Positions 51,789 to 60,587 of a DNA stretch of 64,000 nt are shown here, in pieces. Under the pieces are notes generated by a model. The model ran no database searches and was not told where the DNA came from. It saw only the letters and a program-made list of their open reading frames with translations. The position numbers and the translations under genes are program-made. Each line of letters begins with the position of its first letter. The first letter of the stretch is position 1. Location of the stretch: the NCBI RefSeq assembly GCF_923081025.1, contig NZ_CAKLPZ010000001.1:62001-126000 (forward strand). Direction: 5' to 3'. The DNA is from Neolewinella maritima (GTDB lineage: Bacteria > Bacteroidota > Bacteroidia > Chitinophagales > Saprospiraceae).

Positions 51789-52808
51789 ATGGATTTTTCC
51801 ACGCTGCTCAAATCGATCAAGGCCAAGGACTTCGCTCCGGTGTACCTGCTACACGGGGAGGAGCCCTACTTCATCGACCAGCTCGAGGGGGCCATCGAGC
51901 GGCACGCGCTGCAGGAGCACGAGCGGGCCTTCAACCAGACCATTCTGTACGGCAAGGACACCGAACACCTGCAGGTCGTAGATGCCGCCCGCCGCTTCCC
52001 CATGATGGCCGAGCGCCAGCTGATCCTACTGCGCGAAGCCCAGGATATGCGGGGACTCAAGGAACTGGCCAAGTACGTCGAGCGGCCCGCCCCCACGACC
52101 GTACTGGTGATCAGCCACAAGCACAAGAAGCTGAACGGTAACCTGGCGCTCACTAAGGCCATCAAGAAGAACGGCGTAGTCTTCGAAGCCAAGGGGCTAT
52201 ACGACAACAAGGTACCCGGCTGGATCACCAACTACCTGCGCGACCGCAAGTACACGATCCGCCCCGAAGCCGCCAATCTACTCGCCGAGTTCCTGGGCAC
52301 CAGCCTGGGCAAGATCACCAACGAGCTCGATAAGCTGCTCCTCAATCTAACCCCCGGCACCGAGGTCACCGCCCAGATCGTAGAGGATCAGGTGGGCGTG
52401 AGCAAGGACTACAACGTCTTCGAGCTACAGCGCGCCATCGGCCACCGCGACGTGGTCAAGGTCACCCGCATCCTCAACTACTTCCGGGCCAACCCGAAGG
52501 CCGGTCCGCTACCCATGATCACGGGGAGTCTGTACAACTACTTCAGTAAGGTGTTCCTGCTCAAGGAGCTGCACCGCCGGGGCGAGAGCCGGCAGGGACA
52601 ACTTAAAGCCCTCGGCCTCCGCTTCGATTTCTTCCTGCAGGACTACGAGCAGACCGCCCGCAACTACAGCGAGCCCGCTCTCTACGATGTCTTCGCTCTA
52701 CTGCGGGAGTATGACCTGAAGAGCAAGGGGGTAGGGAGTAACCTGGCCGGCCGGGAGGAGCATGAGCTGCTGAAGGAGCTTACGTATCGGCTGATGCATC
52801 CGGCTTAA
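51789..52808 (+). CDS. holA: DNA polymerase III subunit delta
   Basis: The protein (339 residues) is a normal-length HolA: PVYLLHGEEPYFIDQLEGAI at the start, ARRFPMMAERQLILLREAQ, GKITNELDKLLL and VGVSKDYNVFELQRAIG, with the C-terminal collar domain. It opens the beta clamp as part of the clamp loader. The start is set by the -7-like element. Its TAA stop lies inside the outer arm of a palindromic repeat. Confidence 0.93.
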   Translation: MDFSTLLKSIKAKDFAPVYLLHGEEPYFIDQLEGAIERHALQEHERAFNQTILYGKDTEHLQVVDAARRFPMMAERQLILLREAQDMRGLKELAKYVERPAPTTVLVISHKHKKLNGNLALTKAIKKNGVVFEAKGLYDNKVPGWITNYLRDRKYTIRPEAANLLAEFLGTSLGKITNELDKLLLNLTPGTEVTAQIVEDQVGVSKDYNVFELQRAIGHRDVVKVTRILNYFRANPKAGPLPMITGSLYNYFSKVFLLKELHRRGESRQGQLKALGLRFDFFLQDYEQTARNYSEPALYDVFALLREYDLKSKGVGSNLAGREEHELLKELTYRLMHPA

Positions 52809-52920
52809 ACACGGATCTACACAGATTTTGAGCACGGATTACACAGATGCTTCGGTGCTAATCCGTGCTCTAAATCCGTGCTCTCCGTGTTTAAACTACT
52901 CCCCGTGTTTAAACTACTCC
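52805..52920. repeat. TAAACACGGA-type repeat spanning two convergent stop codons
   Basis: TTAAACACGGA (52805-52815, containing the holA stop) pairs with TCCGTGTTTAA (52884-52894). The 18 bases CCGTGTTTAAACTACTCC at 52885-52902 are repeated exactly at 52903-52920, and the second copy contains the cvpA stop codon (52914-52916). ACGGAT/ATCCGT words fill the interior. Confidence 0.85.
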
Positions 52921-53489
52921 GGCAGATCGAAGATGCTATCGTTCTCACTACGGTCCACGCCATCCCGCAAGCGGTCCATCGCGTCCACGGCCTGCTCGTA
53001 GAAGTCGTAGAAGATGGGGAAGATCGCCTTACCGTTCTCGATGACGATATCGGGCAGCTGGATCAGTACGGGGTAGGTGATGCTGTTGGCCTTGACTTCG
53101 TCGGTGATGATGCGGCTGCGGTCGCCGAAGTAGACCAGACCCGAAAAGATGAAGGTGAAAAAGAGGCCGGAGAGGAGTCCGCCGAGCACCTGATTGATGA
53201 AGTTGATATTGACCCGCTCCATGAAGCCGGTGAGGCCGCGGGCGATGATGCGGAACAGGATGAGCGTCAGGAAAAATAGCAGCACCACGCCCAGCACGAA
53301 GGCCCCCGCGCTGGTCACGGCCGGGAAGGCCTCGAAGATCATCTCCGCCGCGATGGGACCGAACTTCATCGCCGCCAACACCCCGAAGAGGTAGCTCGCC
53401 AGGCTCAGGACCGTAGAAATGATGCCCCTACTATACCCGACCCAGAAGCCGTAAGCAAGGAACACGAGGCAGACGATGTCGATGACCAT
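52914..53489 (-). CDS. cvpA: CvpA family membrane protein
   Basis: A 191-residue protein with four membrane helices and the CvpA pattern: VIDIVCLVFLAYGFWVGYSRGIIST, then FLTLILFRIIARGLTGFMERVNINFINQVLGGLLSG. CvpA proteins are inner-membrane proteins tied to colicin V production and envelope integrity. A polar C-terminal tail (about 160-191) is cytoplasmic or periplasmic. Its upstream region carries a CCTTAAC-type repeat that ends 8 bases before the start codon. Confidence 0.88.
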   Translation of the reverse strand: MVIDIVCLVFLAYGFWVGYSRGIISTVLSLASYLFGVLAAMKFGPIAAEMIFEAFPAVTSAGAFVLGVVLLFFLTLILFRIIARGLTGFMERVNINFINQVLGGLLSGLFFTFIFSGLVYFGDRSRIITDEVKANSITYPVLIQLPDIVIENGKAIFPIFYDFYEQAVDAMDRLRDGVDRSENDSIFDLPE

Positions 53490-53496
53490 GGGGGGA

Positions 53497-53533
53497 CAAG
53501 GGGTTAGGGAGTAAAGGGGCTAAGGGGTTAAGG
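53497..53533 (-). repeat. CCTTAAC-type short repeat before cvpA
   Basis: Read on the minus strand toward the cvpA start, it is a run of CCTTAAC, CCCCTTA, CCCCTTTACTCC and CCCCTTG words. A similar run in the opposite orientation lies before serA (53695-53732). Confidence 0.7.
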
Positions 53534-53597
53534 CCCTAGGGCAGTAAACGTACTAGCGTTGCTTTGGTTAAGGTACGCAGGGTAGCGCGATCCATCC

Positions 53598-53605
53598 TAC
53601 CTTTG
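53598..53605 (+). promoter_or_regulatory. -7 element TACCTTTG upstream of serA
   Basis: An exact TAnnTTTG match 132 bases before the serA start, giving a long leader that holds the CCTTAAC-type repeat. Confidence 0.45.
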
Positions 53606-53694
53606 CGCCCCTTCGCTATTCCCCGCACCCGCGGCCCCGCCCGCCTATCCCGCCTACAACGCCTACCCCCACCTACAACGCCCACAACGACCGC

Positions 53695-53732
53695 CCTTAA
53701 CCCCTTTACTCCGCAACCCCTTAACTCCTTGA
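53695..53732 (+). repeat. CCTTAAC-type short repeat before serA
   Basis: CCTTAACCCCTTTACTCC followed by AACCCCTTAACTCCTTG, ending 5 bases before ATG 53738. It reads toward serA just as the 53497 copy reads toward cvpA. Confidence 0.7.
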
Positions 53733-53737
53733 CAACT

Positions 53738-54679
53738 ATGATCCGCATACTAGCTAACGACGGCATCGCTGCCAGCGGCAAACGACTACTGGAAGACGCC
53801 GGCTACGAAGTAGTGACCGACAAGATCCCCCAGGACGAGCTGATAACCAAGCTCAATAATTTCGACGTCATCATCGTGCGCAGTGCGACGAAGGTCCGCA
53901 AGGAGCTGATCGACGCGACGCCCAACCTCAAGGCCATCCTGCGGGGCGGCGTGGGCATCGACAATATCGACCACGAGTACGCCCAGGGTAAGGGCATTCC
54001 GACCTACAATACGCCGGCGGCTTCCAGTCAGGCCGTGGCGGAGCTGGTGTTCGGGCACTTTTTCGCGCTGAGCCGTTTCCTGCACCGCTCGAATCGGGAA
54101 CTGACCAAGGCAGACGGTGAGTTCGGCAAGCTGAAAAAGGCCTATGCCGGCGGACAGCAGCTGCGCGGTCGTACCCTGGCCGTGATCGGCTTTGGTCGAA
54201 TCGGTATCGCGGCGGCCCGTATGGCGCTGGGACTGGGTATGAAGGTGCTGCCGGTAGACCTGTACAAAGACCAGGATACGGTGAAGGTGGACTTTTTCGA
54301 CGGACAGTCCGTAGACTTCACCCTACAGACCGTACCTCTGGACGAGGCCCTCGCGCAGGCCGACTACATCACCATCCACGTACCCGGTGGCGACCTGATC
54401 GGGGCCGACGAGATCGCGAAGATGAAGGACGGCGTCATCATCGCCAACACCAGTCGCGGCGGTGTCATCAACGAGGATGCCCTGCTGGAAGCGCTTAACA
54501 GCGGCAAGATCGCCGGCGCGGCCCTGGATGTCTTCGTGGGTGAGCCTAGCCCCCGGCGCGACCTGCTCGAGCACCCCCGGGTGAGCGTGACCCCCCACAT
54601 CGGCGCCGCCACCGGGGAGGCACAGGACAACATCGGTGTAGAGCTCTTCGAAAAAATCCGCGACCACTTTGCCAAGTAA
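53738..54679 (+). CDS. serA: D-3-phosphoglycerate dehydrogenase, short form
   Basis: A 313-residue 2-hydroxyacid dehydrogenase. NAD motif GFGRIG at 151-156; catalytic Arg in TSRGGVINEDALLEAL; Asp/Glu in GAALDVFVGEP; His in TPHIGAAT. RGGVGIDNIDHEYA precedes the NAD domain. It lacks the C-terminal ACT regulatory domain, as in other short SerA proteins, so serine feedback through ACT is not expected. It catalyses the first step of serine synthesis. ATG 53738 gives the standard N-terminus. Confidence 0.9.
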   Translation: MIRILANDGIAASGKRLLEDAGYEVVTDKIPQDELITKLNNFDVIIVRSATKVRKELIDATPNLKAILRGGVGIDNIDHEYAQGKGIPTYNTPAASSQAVAELVFGHFFALSRFLHRSNRELTKADGEFGKLKKAYAGGQQLRGRTLAVIGFGRIGIAAARMALGLGMKVLPVDLYKDQDTVKVDFFDGQSVDFTLQTVPLDEALAQADYITIHVPGGDLIGADEIAKMKDGVIIANTSRGGVINEDALLEALNSGKIAGAALDVFVGEPSPRRDLLEHPRVSVTPHIGAATGEAQDNIGVELFEKIRDHFAK

Positions 54680-55142
54680 GGGAACTACCACCGCGGCCTT
54701 CGAACTCACCTGGTGGGCCTTCACGCTCGTGCTGGCCGGTCTGGTGCTGCTACCGATCCACTCCGCGGTACCGAACTTCCCGTTCTTCCTGCCCAATTTC
54801 ATCTACGTGGTGACGGCCGTGACGGTCACCCGCTACCTGTTCCTGCTGCAAGTGAGCTGGCTGCGCGACCGCTTCATCGTGGGGGCGCTGCTGGCCCTGG
54901 CGCTCATCCCGCTCATCTTCTATATGGTGCAGGCCTTCAACGGCTTTGTCGTGTACTTCGACGAGCGAGGCCCGGACGTGCTAGTGCAGGGGCTGGACAA
55001 TGAGGTGGGCACGACCATCGACCGCTACATGCACGCCGAGTATCGCTTCTTCGGGGTGTGGGCGGTGGTGGCTTCTGCGATGATGCCGTTCCGGATCATT
55101 TATAATGCCTGGGCGCGGTATCAGGTGGCTGGGCGGCGGTAG
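54669..55142 (+). CDS. Conserved membrane protein of unknown function
   Basis: A 157-residue protein with four hydrophobic helices: LTWWAFTLVLAGLVLLPI, FIYVVTAVTVTRYLFLLQ, FIVGALLALALIPLIFYMVQ and FFGVWAVVASAMMPFRII. I recognise it as a Bacteroidota conserved protein but no function is known. The only reasonable start is the TTG at 54669, inside the last codons of serA, so it is translationally coupled to it. Confidence 0.65.
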   Translation: MPSKGTTTAAFELTWWAFTLVLAGLVLLPIHSAVPNFPFFLPNFIYVVTAVTVTRYLFLLQVSWLRDRFIVGALLALALIPLIFYMVQAFNGFVVYFDERGPDVLVQGLDNEVGTTIDRYMHAEYRFFGVWAVVASAMMPFRIIYNAWARYQVAGRR

Positions 55143-55208
55143 GGGTGATGTGTTTAAATAACCCGTAGCTTAGTCCACCACAGCCCACCAACCCAGCGAA
55201 TTTTCGCC

Positions 55209-55691
55209 ATGACGCCCCTAGAACTAGTTCACGACAAGCTCCTTTCCCTGACCGACCTGAGCCGCCGCCGCTGCGGCTGGCGGGTGGTGAGCCAGCCCAC
55301 GGTGTTCACCAACGGCGTGTTCGACCTGGTGCACCCCGGCCACCTGACTTACCTGGCCCAGGCCGCCGGACTCGGTAAGCGCCTCATCGTGGGGGTCAAC
55401 TCCGACGCCAGCGTGAAGCGGCTGAAGGGGGATAGCCGTCCGGTGATGTCGCTAGAGGCCCGCATGCAGTTGTTGGCCAGCCTGTTCTTTGTAGACGGCG
55501 TGATCGCCTTCGAGGAGGATACGCCCATCGACCTGATTCAGGCCCTGCGGCCCGACGTGCTCGTGAAGGGCGGCGACTACACCGAGGCCACCATTGTGGG
55601 TGCGCCCGAGGTGCGCAGCTGGGGCGGCAGCGTGGAGGTGCTTCCGTTCGTGGACGGTTATTCTACCACCCGTATTCTCGCCTCGCTATGA
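55209..55691 (+). CDS. rfaE2: D-glycero-beta-D-manno-heptose-1-phosphate adenylyltransferase-type nucleotidyltransferase
   Basis: A 160-residue cytidylyltransferase-fold protein with [16 protein letters not shown] (HxGH motif), [18 protein letters not shown] and the C-terminal DGYSTTRIL. This is the RfaE2/HldE C-terminal type that makes ADP-heptose from heptose-1-phosphate for lipopolysaccharide. No heptose kinase is adjacent. It overlaps nif3 by 4 bases. Confidence 0.88.
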   Translation: MTPLELVHDKLLSLTDLSRRRCGWRVVSQPTVFTNGVFDLVHPGHLTYLAQAAGLGKRLIVGVNSDASVKRLKGDSRPVMSLEARMQLLASLFFVDGVIAFEEDTPIDLIQALRPDVLVKGGDYTEATIVGAPEVRSWGGSVEVLPFVDGYSTTRILASL

Positions 55692-56479
55692 CGATTCAAC
55701 AGGTCACTGACTTCCTGGAGACCATCGCGCCCGGTCACCTGCAGGAAAGCTACGACAATGCCGGACTGATCGTGGGCCATCCGGCTACCGAGGTGACCGG
55801 TATCCTTACCAGTCTGGACTGTACGGAGGCCGTGATCGAGGAGGCGGCGGCGCGCGGGTGCAATGTCGTGGTGGCCCATCACCCCATCGTGTTCCGCGGG
55901 CTCAAGCGCCTCAACGGGACCAACTATGTGGAGCGTACCGTGATCCGGGCCATCCAGCTGGGCGTAGCCATTTACGCCATCCACACCAACCTGGACAACG
56001 TGCGTCACCGGGGGGTCAACGAACGGATCGCCCAGCAGCTGGACCTGGAGAACCTGCGGCTACTGCGCAGCAAGAACGAGGAGGGCACCGTGGGCTCCGG
56101 CATGGTCGGCGAGCTGCCCGAGCCGATGCTGGAGACGGCCTTTTTGTCCATGCTACGCGAGCGGATGCAGACCGAGGTGGTACGGCACACCGCCCTGCTG
56201 GACCGCGAGGTGACCACCGTAGCCGTGGCCGGCGGCGCGGGCGGCTTCCTGCTCGATGATGCCAAGCGGGCCGGCGCGCAGGTCTTCGTGACGGCCGACT
56301 ACAAATACCACGAGTTCTTCGACGCGGACGGCGAGGTGGTGATCTGCGATATCGGCCACTACGAATCCGAACAGTTTACAACTCAACTACTTGCGGAGGT
56401 GTTAACTAAAGAATTCACTACCTTTGCGGTCCTTTCCACGGAGCAGACCACTAACCCGGTCCACTACTTCGTCGGCTGA
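55688..56479 (+). CDS. Nif3-like dinuclear metal centre protein (DUF34)
   Basis: A 263-residue protein. [42 protein letters not shown] and the C-terminal [11 protein letters not shown] carry the histidine, aspartate and glutamate metal ligands of the Nif3/DUF34 family. Members are toroid hexamers with two metals and have been proposed as GTP cyclohydrolase-like or cofactor-repair enzymes; function is unsettled. The next gene is the zinc-ribbon protein that commonly accompanies nif3 in bacteria, which supports a joint role. Confidence 0.93.
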   Translation: MTIQQVTDFLETIAPGHLQESYDNAGLIVGHPATEVTGILTSLDCTEAVIEEAAARGCNVVVAHHPIVFRGLKRLNGTNYVERTVIRAIQLGVAIYAIHTNLDNVRHRGVNERIAQQLDLENLRLLRSKNEEGTVGSGMVGELPEPMLETAFLSMLRERMQTEVVRHTALLDREVTTVAVAGGAGGFLLDDAKRAGAQVFVTADYKYHEFFDADGEVVICDIGHYESEQFTTQLLAEVLTKEFTTFAVLSTEQTTNPVHYFVG

Positions 56480-56515
56480 ACGGACTCCCGCTTACCCCTT
56501 AAAAAGATCCCCCGC

Positions 56516-57283
56516 ATGGCTGCTGCTGCCCCCACTTCCGAACTGACGGTCGAAGAAAAAATGCGCGAACTGTATCGCCTGCAACTCATTGATTCTCAGA
56601 TTGACGAGATCGAGATCCTCAAGGGCGAACTGCCCATGGAAGTCAGTGACCTGGAAGACGAGATCGCCGGTCTGGAGACCCGCATTAACCGCACCGAGGC
56701 CGTCGTAGAGGAGCTGCAGACCGAGATCAGCCGCCACGACGCCAACGTCAATGAATCCAACATGCTCATCTCCCGCTACGAGGAGCAGATGAACAACGTG
56801 AAGAACAACCGCGAGTACGAGGCCCTGATGAAGGAAACCGAGATGCAGCGGCTGGAAATTCAGCTGAGCCAGAAGAAGGCCAAGACCAACACCGAGGACC
56901 TCGAAGGTCGTCAGGCCACCCTCGACGCCACTAAGGAGCGCCGCGACGCCAAGCTCAAACTGCTGGAAGTGAAGCAGGAGGAGCTCAAGAGCATCATCAC
57001 CAAGACCGAAAAGGAGGAGAAGAAGCTTCGCCGGCAGTCGGACAAGCAGCGCAAGCTCATCGAAGACCGCTTTCTGCGCGCCTACGACAAGACCCGTGCC
57101 AACTACCGCAACGGACTGGCCGTAGTTACCGTCGAGCGCAACGCCTGCGGCGGTTGCTTCAACGCCATCCCACCCCAGCAGCAGCTCGAGATCAGCCAGC
57201 GCAAGCGCGTCATGGCCTGTGAGCACTGCAGCCGCGTACTGGTCGACGATACCATCCTGGAGGAGAATACGGTAGAGGCGTAG
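56516..57283 (+). CDS. Coiled-coil C4-type zinc ribbon protein (CT398/DUF164 family)
   Basis: This 255-residue protein is a long antiparallel coiled coil (about 10-195, rich in Glu, Lys and Leu) followed by a C4 zinc ribbon: NACGGCFNAIPPQ and ACEHCSRVL, whose four cysteines bind zinc. The CT398-like family interacts with various partners and sits beside nif3 in many genomes. A gap of 36 bases separates the two genes here. Confidence 0.93.
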   Translation: MAAAAPTSELTVEEKMRELYRLQLIDSQIDEIEILKGELPMEVSDLEDEIAGLETRINRTEAVVEELQTEISRHDANVNESNMLISRYEEQMNNVKNNREYEALMKETEMQRLEIQLSQKKAKTNTEDLEGRQATLDATKERRDAKLKLLEVKQEELKSIITKTEKEEKKLRRQSDKQRKLIEDRFLRAYDKTRANYRNGLAVVTVERNACGGCFNAIPPQQQLEISQRKRVMACEHCSRVLVDDTILEENTVEA

Positions 57284-57315
57284 TCAAGGAGTTAAGGACT
57301 TAAGGGGTTAGGGGC
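57284..57315 (-). repeat. CCTTAAC-type short repeat after the zinc-ribbon gene
   Basis: On the minus strand it reads CCCCTAACCCCTTAAGTCC then TTAACTCCTTGA. It begins on the base after the TAG stop, so here it follows a gene rather than precedes one on its own strand. Confidence 0.65.
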
Positions 57316-57319
57316 TACC

Positions 57320-57820
57320 TTGACCTCCTCAAAACCTTGTCCCTTGATCCGATTTGCTACCCGTGCCGACCTTCCCGTTATTCTTAATTTCATTCGTCAG
57401 CTTGCCGATTACGAAAAGCTGGCGCACGAGGTCACCGCTACCGAGGCGGATCTGGAGCGTACGCTGTTTGGCGAGCAGCCCGCCGCTGAGGTCGTGATCG
57501 CCGAGCACGAGGGGGCTCCCGCCGGCTTTGCGCTGTTCTTTCGCAACTACTCTACTTTTTTGGGTAAGCCCGGGCTGTACCTGGAAGATCTATTCGTGCT
57601 GCCGGAGCTGCGGGGTAAGGGGATCGGTAAGACCCTGCTACAGTTTCTGGCCCATACCGCCGTGCAGCGGGGCTACGGCCGCTTCGAGTGGAGCGTACTG
57701 GACTGGAATACGCCCGCCGTGGAATTCTACCGCGCGATCGGTGCTGAGCCTATGGAGGGCTGGACCGTGCAGCGGGTGACCGGCACGACACTGCAAGAAC
57801 TTGCAGCCTCCTACACCTAG
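57320..57820 (+). CDS. GNAT N-acetyltransferase (diamine/SSAT-like)
   Basis: An N-acetyltransferase of up to 166 residues. IRFATRADLPVILNFIRQLADYEKL is the usual SSAT-like N-terminus, and LYLEDLFVLPELRGKGIGKTLL contains the acetyl-CoA loop R-G-K-G-I-G. WSVLDWNTPAVEFYRAIGAE completes the fold. No ATG is available: TTG 57320 or, more in keeping with the family, TTG 57344 (then IRFATRA) is the start. Substrates of relatives include polyamines and amino acids. Confidence 0.87.
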   Translation: MTSSKPCPLIRFATRADLPVILNFIRQLADYEKLAHEVTATEADLERTLFGEQPAAEVVIAEHEGAPAGFALFFRNYSTFLGKPGLYLEDLFVLPELRGKGIGKTLLQFLAHTAVQRGYGRFEWSVLDWNTPAVEFYRAIGAEPMEGWTVQRVTGTTLQELAASYT

Positions 57821-57838
57821 AAGTGCACCTGCCCACCG

Positions 57839-57846
57839 TACTTTAG
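57839..57846 (+). promoter_or_regulatory. -7-like element TACTTTAG before the saccharopine dehydrogenase gene
   Basis: One change from TAnnTTTG, ending 5 bases before ATG 57852. Confidence 0.45.
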
Positions 57847-57851
57847 CCGCT

Positions 57852-59186
57852 ATGTCCTCCCGTATTCTTATTATCGGTGCCGGCCGGTCCTCCTCCGCGC
57901 TCATCAAGTACTGCCTCGACAACAGCGAACGCCTCGGCTGGAACATCACCGTAGCCGATGCCGACCCCGCCGCTGCCGCCGCCAAGGTCAATAACCACCC
58001 CCGCGGCACCACCGCCTGGCTGGACGTCACCAAGACCAATGACCGCCGCGAGCTCATCAGTCGCTCCGATATCGTCGTCTCCCTGCTGCCCGCCCACCTG
58101 CACATCGAGGTAGCCCAGGACTGCATCCGCCTCAAGAAGCACCTGGTCACCGCCAGCTACGTGAGTCAGGAGCTGTACCGGCTGGGCGACGAGGCCCGCG
58201 ACCGCGAGCTGATGTTTATGGGCGAGATGGGCCTGGACCCCGGCATCGACCATATGTCGGCCATGCAGCGCATCAACGCCATCCGCGAACTGGGGGGCGA
58301 GGTGACCTCCTTCCGCTCCTTTACCGGCGGCCTGATCAGTCCCGAAAGCAACGATAACCCCTGGGGCTACAAATTCACCTGGAACCCCCGCAACGTCGTG
58401 CTCGCCGGACAGGGCACCGCCCAGTACCTATCCCAGCAAAAGCTCAAGTACCTTCCCTACTACCGCGTGTTCGCCAACACCTGGGATGTGGAGATCGACG
58501 GTATCGGCACCTTCGAAGCCTACGCCAACCGCGACAGCCTGCTATACCGCAAGCAGTATGGGCTCAACGGCATCCCCACCATCCTGCGCGGCACCCTGCG
58601 GTATCCCGGCTACTGCGCCGCCTGGAACGCCCTGATCCACATCGGCATGACGGACGGTGACTTCCCCATCCTGGACAGCAACTCGCTGACCTACCACGAA
58701 CTGATGGAAGCCCTGGCCCCCACGGGCAGCGGCTCGGTCAAGGACCGCATCGCCGGTATGCTCGACCTCGACCCCCAGGGGGAGGTGATGAAGCGCCTCA
58801 TCTGGCTGGGCCTGTTCCGCAAGAAGCGCATCAAACTCAAGGGGGCCACCCCCGCCCTGATCCTCGAACGGCTACTGCTGGATAAGTGGCAGCTGCAGCC
58901 CGACGACAAGGACCTCATCGTCATGCAACACCAGATCGAGTACACCCTCGATGGCAAGCAGAAGCGCGACGTCTCCAACCTGATCATGAAGGGCGAGAAC
59001 AGCCAGGATACTGCCATGTCGCGGCTCGTGGGCCTGCCCCTGGGCATCTTCGTGCGCCTCATGAGCGAGGGCAAGATCCAGACCACCGGCGTGCACATCC
59101 CCACCATGCGCGAGGTCTACGAGCCGGTGCTGAAGGAGATGGAGCAGTACGGCATGGAATTTACCCACCATACGGTTGACTGCTAG
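57852..59186 (+). CDS. Saccharopine dehydrogenase family protein
   Basis: A 444-residue NAD(P)-binding protein. LIIGAGRSSSALIKYCL is the Rossmann motif, VSLLPAHLHIEVAQDCI and MGEMGLDPGIDHMSAMQ are typical of the glutamate-forming saccharopine dehydrogenase (LYS9-like) group, and GLISPESNDNPWGYKFTWNP is a conserved catalytic block. It would split saccharopine into glutamate and aminoadipate semialdehyde in lysine breakdown; no lysine-ketoglutarate reductase gene is adjacent. ATG 57852 is set by the promoter element. Confidence 0.9.
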   Translation: MSSRILIIGAGRSSSALIKYCLDNSERLGWNITVADADPAAAAAKVNNHPRGTTAWLDVTKTNDRRELISRSDIVVSLLPAHLHIEVAQDCIRLKKHLVTASYVSQELYRLGDEARDRELMFMGEMGLDPGIDHMSAMQRINAIRELGGEVTSFRSFTGGLISPESNDNPWGYKFTWNPRNVVLAGQGTAQYLSQQKLKYLPYYRVFANTWDVEIDGIGTFEAYANRDSLLYRKQYGLNGIPTILRGTLRYPGYCAAWNALIHIGMTDGDFPILDSNSLTYHELMEALAPTGSGSVKDRIAGMLDLDPQGEVMKRLIWLGLFRKKRIKLKGATPALILERLLLDKWQLQPDDKDLIVMQHQIEYTLDGKQKRDVSNLIMKGENSQDTAMSRLVGLPLGIFVRLMSEGKIQTTGVHIPTMREVYEPVLKEMEQYGMEFTHHTVDC

Positions 59187-60486
59187 CGGACTGGTCCGGG
59201 CCGGTCAGTTCAACCAGGCCAGCCGCCAGGGAGCCTACATCCTGATCGCTCTGGCGCTGCCCCGGCTAGGCGTGTCCCGCGAGCTCATCGGTGAGTGGGA
59301 GACCCTGCTGTTTCTCGGCTTCCTACTTGGCTTCGGCTGGACGAGCGGCCTGCTCCAGGGTTTTCTGGTGCAGATGGGGGTGCTGACCGAGCCGCACGCC
59401 GGTCGGTTCTCACGTACCGCGGTACAGGTGATGGCGGGAATATCCGCGCTCATTCTGGGCAGTGTGGCCCTACTGCGCGACCCCTTCTTCGCCCTGCTGC
59501 AGATCGAGACGGTGCCCGTCGGCTGGTACCTCTTCTTCCTCTTGCTGCTGAGCCGCTGGCCGTCCTACTGCTTCGAGCAGGCCCTGCTGCTGCGGGGACA
59601 GGCCCGCGCACTGATCGTATATGCGGTGATCAATGCGGCCGGTCTATTACTGTCGCTGCTGCTGCCCCTCTACCTCGGTGCGTCCATGCTACAGGCCATG
59701 CAGGTACTGGGCGCGTTCGCCGGTGCGAAGGTCGTGGCGGTGCTGCTGTGGACGCTGCTGCCGCGCCGCGCATCCACTACCGTCGAGCCAAATCCAACTA
59801 GCGAGCAGTTCCAGGAGTGGATGAAGCTCAGCCGTCCGCTGGTAGCCTACGCTTCCGTAGCTGCCCTCGTCACGGCCGCCGACCCCTGGGTGGTCAACTA
59901 CTGGTACGACGGGGATCCGGAAGTTTTCGCCCTATTCCGCTATGGCGTGCGGGAACTGCCCCTGCTGGCTGCCCTGATCAGCGGCATGACGGTAGTGGCG
60001 ATCCCCCTGATTACCCGCGACCGCGCCGCCGGTCTGCTGGAGCTGCGCAAGCAATCCCGCAAGGTATTTCACTACCTCTTCCTCCTGGCCCTCGCGATGA
60101 TGCTCACCGCCGATAGCTGGTGGACGCGCGTCTTCACCCCCACCTTCGCCGATAGCCTACCGATCTTCCGGACTTTTCTGCTGGTGGTGGGCTGCCGGGT
60201 GGTGTTCGCCATGTCGGTACTTACGGCCCTCACGCAGACGCGGCAGATCTACCTCTGGGGCGTGCTGGAGCTGGCGGTCAATATCGTTTTGTCCCTGCTA
60301 CTCGCCCCCCGCTACGGCCTGGTGGGTATCGTGTGGGGTACGGTACTGGCCAGTTACTTTCACGAGGCATGCCTAGTCCTCTACCTCCGCTACCGCACGG
60401 GCATCCGCTGGCGGGAGTTTGCGGATCTGCGCTGGTATTTTGCTTATGTAACTGCTTTGTTTGCTGCTTATTACTGGATGCAGTAG
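59176..60486 (+). CDS. Polysaccharide/lipid-linked oligosaccharide flippase (MOP superfamily)
   Basis: A 436-residue membrane protein with about 12 helices, in the Wzx-type MOP arrangement (ending LAPRYGLVGIVWGTVLASYFHEACLVLYLRYR). Such proteins flip undecaprenyl-linked glycans across the inner membrane. The best start is TTG 59176, within the last codons of the saccharopine dehydrogenase gene, an 11-base overlap. No sugar gene is adjacent apart from rfaE2 upstream. Confidence 0.8.
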   Translation: MTASGLVRAGQFNQASRQGAYILIALALPRLGVSRELIGEWETLLFLGFLLGFGWTSGLLQGFLVQMGVLTEPHAGRFSRTAVQVMAGISALILGSVALLRDPFFALLQIETVPVGWYLFFLLLLSRWPSYCFEQALLLRGQARALIVYAVINAAGLLLSLLLPLYLGASMLQAMQVLGAFAGAKVVAVLLWTLLPRRASTTVEPNPTSEQFQEWMKLSRPLVAYASVAALVTAADPWVVNYWYDGDPEVFALFRYGVRELPLLAALISGMTVVAIPLITRDRAAGLLELRKQSRKVFHYLFLLALAMMLTADSWWTRVFTPTFADSLPIFRTFLLVVGCRVVFAMSVLTALTQTRQIYLWGVLELAVNIVLSLLLAPRYGLVGIVWGTVLASYFHEACLVLYLRYRTGIRWREFADLRWYFAYVTALFAAYYWMQ

Positions 60487-60489
60487 GCT

Positions 60490-60566
60490 GCGGCGTCCCA
60501 CTGCACAGTACGCAGCGGCGTCCCGCCGCGGTAGTAAAAAGCGGCGTCCCCCGATAGCTATCGGGG
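60490..60566. repeat. Three GCGGCGTCCC words and a CCCCGATAGCTATCGGGG palindrome
   Basis: GCGGCGTCCC occurs at 60490, 60515 and 60541, roughly every 25 bases. The third runs into an 18-bp perfect palindrome (60549-60566) of the same family as 34385-34404. The block fills the space between the convergent flippase and methyltransferase genes. Confidence 0.7.
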
Positions 60567-60587
60567 CGGTAGACATGCAGCTTAGGC

